IMG/VR virus record: IMGVR_UViG_3300033144_003201
Coordinates: 1 to 23,906 of that record
DNA from: a virus
DNA length: 23,906 bases
Direction: 5' to 3' (one strand)
Notes under the pieces: model-generated
The model's input: the letters and a program-made list of their open reading frames with translations, nothing else
What the model was told of the DNA's origin: nothing
The model's database searches: none
Translations under genes and position numbers: made by a program
Shown here: positions 21,820-23,906 of the stretch, piece by piece
How the letters are laid out: each line of letters begins with the position of its first letter
Position numbering within the stretch: position 1 is the first letter of the stretch

Positions 21820-22221
21820 GCTTAATTGCTTTTGTTTCCACCCGCCTTTCCTGTGGTGAATTGCCTCATGGCAGTCAAAGCACATGCTTTCGAGGTTACT
21901 TGGATCATTGTTTAACTCATTCTCGTCGATATGATGCACTAATACGGCCATTGTTTCTCTAGGAAGTAAAAGGCATTTTTCACATAAAGGATCTTGAGCA
22001 AGCTTTCTTCGTCTGATTTTTCGCCATTGGGGGGAATGAATGAATTTTCGTTCTGCTGTGAGATCCCTTTTCTGGTCATATGCCCTGTTACGCTTCCTTA
22101 AATCTTTTTTTGCATATTCAGCGCATACAGAACAATAGGACTCATTGCCCCTGATTAAATTTGGGCATGTATGGGTGTATGGTCCACGCCCTGGACATGG
22201 ACGACGGGGTTTGCGTGGCAT
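21817..22221 (-). CDS. HNH endonuclease of the packaging module
   Basis: The 134-residue protein has paired zinc Cys (CPNLIRGNESYCSVC at the start), a basic linker, and the HNH core: FIHSPQWRKIRRRKLAQDPL, CEKC, VHHIDENELNNDPSNLESMC and FDCHEAIHH. The His-His (VHHID), the Asn in NL and the final His fit the HNH metal site, with CxxC/CxxC zinc support, as in HK97 gp74. Such nucleases placed by the terminase genes take part in cutting the phage cos site. The stop lies at the edge of the tRNA remnant. GGTGATAA precedes the ATG. Confidence 0.85.
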   Translation of the reverse strand: MPRKPRRPCPGRGPYTHTCPNLIRGNESYCSVCAEYAKKDLRKRNRAYDQKRDLTAERKFIHSPQWRKIRRRKLAQDPLCEKCLLLPRETMAVLVHHIDENELNNDPSNLESMCFDCHEAIHHRKGGWKQKQLS

Positions 22222-22250
22222 TTATCACCATGCTTTCTTTTTGCAATGGT

Positions 22251-22514
22251 TCAAATAACTTCCTTGATTTCGTTTACCAATTTATCTAAATTGTGGTTTG
22301 GTGTTAGTTCAGCCCAAAGAGCCGATGAATAATCTTCTAAATGGTGTAAGGTTATCCTTAGCAAGGCGACCGCTTCCATAATACGCCGCCAATCACCCAT
22401 ATTTATTTCAAGAGGGTCCAAGCCGTGTTCATTAGCGGTTATCTTGACCGGCGTATCGTTCGGGAAGTCTTCGGTACCTTCATTAAATTCACAATCGTCG
22501 ATATCAAAAGCCAT
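22251..22514 (-). CDS. Small acidic hypothetical protein
   Basis: The ATG at 22514 (GGGGGAAG about 8 bases upstream) gives 87 residues: MAFDIDDCEFNEGTEDFPND, then a predicted helical region (WRRIMEAVALLRITLHHLED) and a final helix NLDKLVNEIKEVI. It overlaps the end of the upstream gene by 11 bases. No motif is recognised. The charge pattern, acidic at the start and helical at the end, is compatible with a small protein that binds a partner, but nothing more can be said. Confidence 0.55.
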   Translation of the reverse strand: MAFDIDDCEFNEGTEDFPNDTPVKITANEHGLDPLEINMGDWRRIMEAVALLRITLHHLEDYSSALWAELTPNHNLDKLVNEIKEVI

Positions 22515-22953
22515 TATTATTCTTCCCCCTCCAGAAAGCGGGGCCACCATAAAGACAGACGGCTGAAAAATATTTCTGTGCTCGACCCAATCTTAACCAC
22601 TTTATGATTTTAAATTTAGTCCAATACAAAATCCAGCGCACCAGGTTATTAAGGAAAATCCGGTCATGCTCGTTCTTATCTTCAATAGTTTCCCCAACAT
22701 AGTAACCAAAGTCATGAGGGTTCGCGCAAGGAGTAATATTCAGGCCCCAGATTCTATCCGGCACCGACCAGCCCCACCCTTTAGGGCCTGCACCGTTACA
22801 AATCTCTTTATGCTCTTTAAGGGTAAGTTTCCAATACTCGGGAGGCGCATAAAGGATTTCCCGCAGGTCAACACCTTTATGCATGTAAATAGCGGGGTTA
22901 TCGTCTCGGAGGAGGATTTCGTCAAGATCAAGTTTTAATTCAAGCTCGGCCAC
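22504..22953 (-). CDS. Phospholipase-A2-like phage protein
   Basis: The 149-residue product starts at GTG (22953) with AGAGGA 8 bases upstream. Residues 50-104 read EICNGAGPKGWGWSVPDRIW, GLNITPCANPHDFGYYVGET, IEDKNEHDRIFLNNL; the CxxxHDxxYxxG then D..F pattern matches the active His-Asp and Ca-site region of the phospholipase A2 fold (H80, D81, D97 here). Residues 105-135 form a Trp-rich, basic amphipathic stretch and the end reads YGGPAFWRGK. No signal peptide. A virion-associated or late membrane-acting enzyme is possible. The match covers the His-Asp site only; activity is inferred. Confidence 0.5.
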   Translation of the reverse strand: MAELELKLDLDEILLRDDNPAIYMHKGVDLREILYAPPEYWKLTLKEHKEICNGAGPKGWGWSVPDRIWGLNITPCANPHDFGYYVGETIEDKNEHDRIFLNNLVRWILYWTKFKIIKWLRLGRAQKYFSAVCLYGGPAFWRGKNNNGF

Positions 22954-22965
22954 TGCTTAATCCTC

Positions 22966-23700
22966 TTATAGCTTAACACCTACCCTGCATTTTGTGGCCC
23001 ATTGTGTTTTGTTCACGGCCTCCATATCAAAATAACCCCACTCATAACGAATCTCGGCGAAATAATCACCAACAACCTCAATGTCAATAGATGGGGAAAT
23101 ATTAATTTGATATTTTTCCAGGTTATCTATTTTATGAATGCCCTCGCAATCAATAACACCGGCAATGTCTAAATTTAAACTCACAGGGGCATATATTTCC
23201 CGTGTATAATCAACTTGCGCCTTTAACAAGCTTTGCTGGTCATAGGTGGTATTAAAATAATTGGAGGCCAAATAAAACCCCGCAGTTGCGACAAAAAAGC
23301 TATCTTGGTTTGGGTCGCTTCTGTGGCCGGCCCCTAGCCCAATTTCGGTTTTATTTATTTGCCATTCAGTATTTTGCTCATACAGCAATTCCCCAAACAA
23401 AAACCCTGGAGAATCGTCCAAATAGACATCTTCCCGGAGATCCGCCAACACGTTGAGCTTTTCTAATATGTCCCTATCTATTTGTGTATTCATCTCAAGA
23501 TCAATTTGGGTGCCCTTATCTTCCCCTTTGAGATATAAATTAAGGGCGAAATCCGTGTCTTCGGCCCCGAGGTAATCCTTCCCTGCACCAAAAGTAAAAG
23601 ATCCGGTTTTTGTATTTTCCGCCATACAAGTCGAGGCAACAAATAGCACAATAATAATGATAAAAATTAATGAGATTGTAGCGTTCCAAAACTTTTTCAT
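22966..23700 (-). CDS. Secreted outer-membrane barrel-like protein (DUF481-like)
   Basis: The ATG at 23700 with AAAAGGAG 10 bases upstream opens a signal peptide (MKKFWNATISLIFIIIIVLF then VASTCMA-EN), followed by about 215 residues of alternating strands: TGSFTFGAGKDYLGAEDTDF, KTEIGLGAGHRSDPNQDSFF, YQINISPSIDIEVVGDYFAE and a last strand ending CRVGVKL. The alternation and short turns suggest a small outer-membrane barrel, similar in feel to DUF481 proteins. The final residue is Leu rather than the usual aromatic. It stands first in the operon behind the repeat-rich promoter. A phage-borne surface protein that alters receptors or adhesion (compare lambda Lom) is one reading; a host gene at the edge is another. 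Confidence 0.65.
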   Translation of the reverse strand: MKKFWNATISLIFIIIIVLFVASTCMAENTKTGSFTFGAGKDYLGAEDTDFALNLYLKGEDKGTQIDLEMNTQIDRDILEKLNVLADLREDVYLDDSPGFLFGELLYEQNTEWQINKTEIGLGAGHRSDPNQDSFFVATAGFYLASNYFNTTYDQQSLLKAQVDYTREIYAPVSLNLDIAGVIDCEGIHKIDNLEKYQINISPSIDIEVVGDYFAEIRYEWGYFDMEAVNKTQWATKCRVGVKL

Positions 23701-23761
23701 GATAAATTGCTCCTTTTCTATTAAAAAGATTGCAAAAACGTAATAAATAGACAATTTTGTC

Positions 23762-23812
23762 GATGTAAACTTAGTTACTTATGATGTAAACATACTTTAC
23801 GTTTTTTGTCAA
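23762..23812 (-). promoter_or_regulatory. Promoter with operator-like repeats upstream of the barrel gene
   Basis: On the minus strand TTGACA lies at 23812-23807. Just inside are GTAAA-CATAC-TTTAC (23786-23800) and GTAA-ACTTAG-TTAC (23765-23778), two partial palindromes; GATGTAAAC occurs twice exactly 21 bases apart (23762-23770, 23783-23791). Further in, GACAA-TT-TTGTC is another inverted repeat (near 23750). The -10 is not clear (TTACAT at 17 bases is poor). The layout suits a regulated late or early promoter. Confidence 0.45.
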
Positions 23813-23906
23813 GCATTTTATTTTACAATGACATTCATTAATGTTTCGGAAATATTTTTTACAAAAATCCTAAAAATTTTTAATTTTGCGCTCGCGTGAG
23901 AGGGGC
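23813..23906. other. Right-end non-coding stretch
   Basis: AT-rich and without a coding frame of note. It contains ACATT-CATT-AATGT (a short inverted repeat), an AAAAATTTTT run, and CTCGCGTGAG at the edge. No gene or RNA recognised in it. Confidence 0.4.

Noticed and set aside
1-23906. CRISPR array, integrase, transposase, lysis or replication genes
   Set aside because: None seen on either strand; the only long direct repeats are the 104-bp and 42-bp pairs.

Overview
The window is the packaging and structural region of a tailed phage or prophage of the long, non-contractile (siphovirus) type. Nearly all genes are on the minus strand and are read from the right end to the left end. The line-up is HNH endonuclease, terminase small and large subunits, HK97-type portal, ClpP-like prohead protease, HK97-type major capsid protein, a cluster of small capsid-associated proteins, head-tail connectors, tail terminator, tail tube, tail assembly chaperone with a frameshifted extension, tape measure, and the first tail-tip genes, the last of which runs off the left edge. 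A lipobox lipoprotein and a signal-peptide outer-membrane-type barrel point to a Gram-negative host. The sequence is moderately AT-rich with strong AGGAGG-type ribosome sites; I cannot name the genus. No integrase, repressor, replication or lysis gene is visible, so lifestyle cannot be decided.

Right end (about 20.3-23.9 kb): a promoter with repeated operator-like sites precedes a secreted barrel-like protein, a phospholipase-A2-like protein, a small acidic protein, the HNH nuclease, a stray tRNA 5' half, two small proteins, the terminase small subunit and a frameshifted zinc-ribbon gene. A terminator then stands in front of the large terminase.

Middle (16.9-18.5 kb): between a helix-turn-helix protein and the portal operon lies a block of four small plus-strand genes. 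Three of them sit between two 104-bp near-identical direct repeats, each carrying a promoter; this looks like a moron cassette that recombination could delete. The repeat copy next to the portal operon also contributes to a likely minus-strand promoter.

Head to tail (6.2-16.9 kb): genes are tightly packed with many stop/start overlaps. Two tandem head-tail joining paralogues occur, the first split by a frameshift at a run of eight A. A two-domain glycosyltransferase, preceded by a terminator, is inserted just before the tail-tube gene. The tail assembly chaperone has a textbook A AAA AAC -1 slippery site leading into a zinc-ribbon extension.

Left end (1-6.2 kb): a Vsr-like homing endonuclease, itself frameshifted, is wedged directly in front of the tape measure gene, whose own first eleven codons are separated from the rest by one extra base. 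A 48-residue lipoprotein gene with its own strong promoter runs against the tail genes, as superinfection-exclusion morons do. Several interrupted genes, all at short A/T runs, mean that either the element is decaying or the assembly has homopolymer errors.
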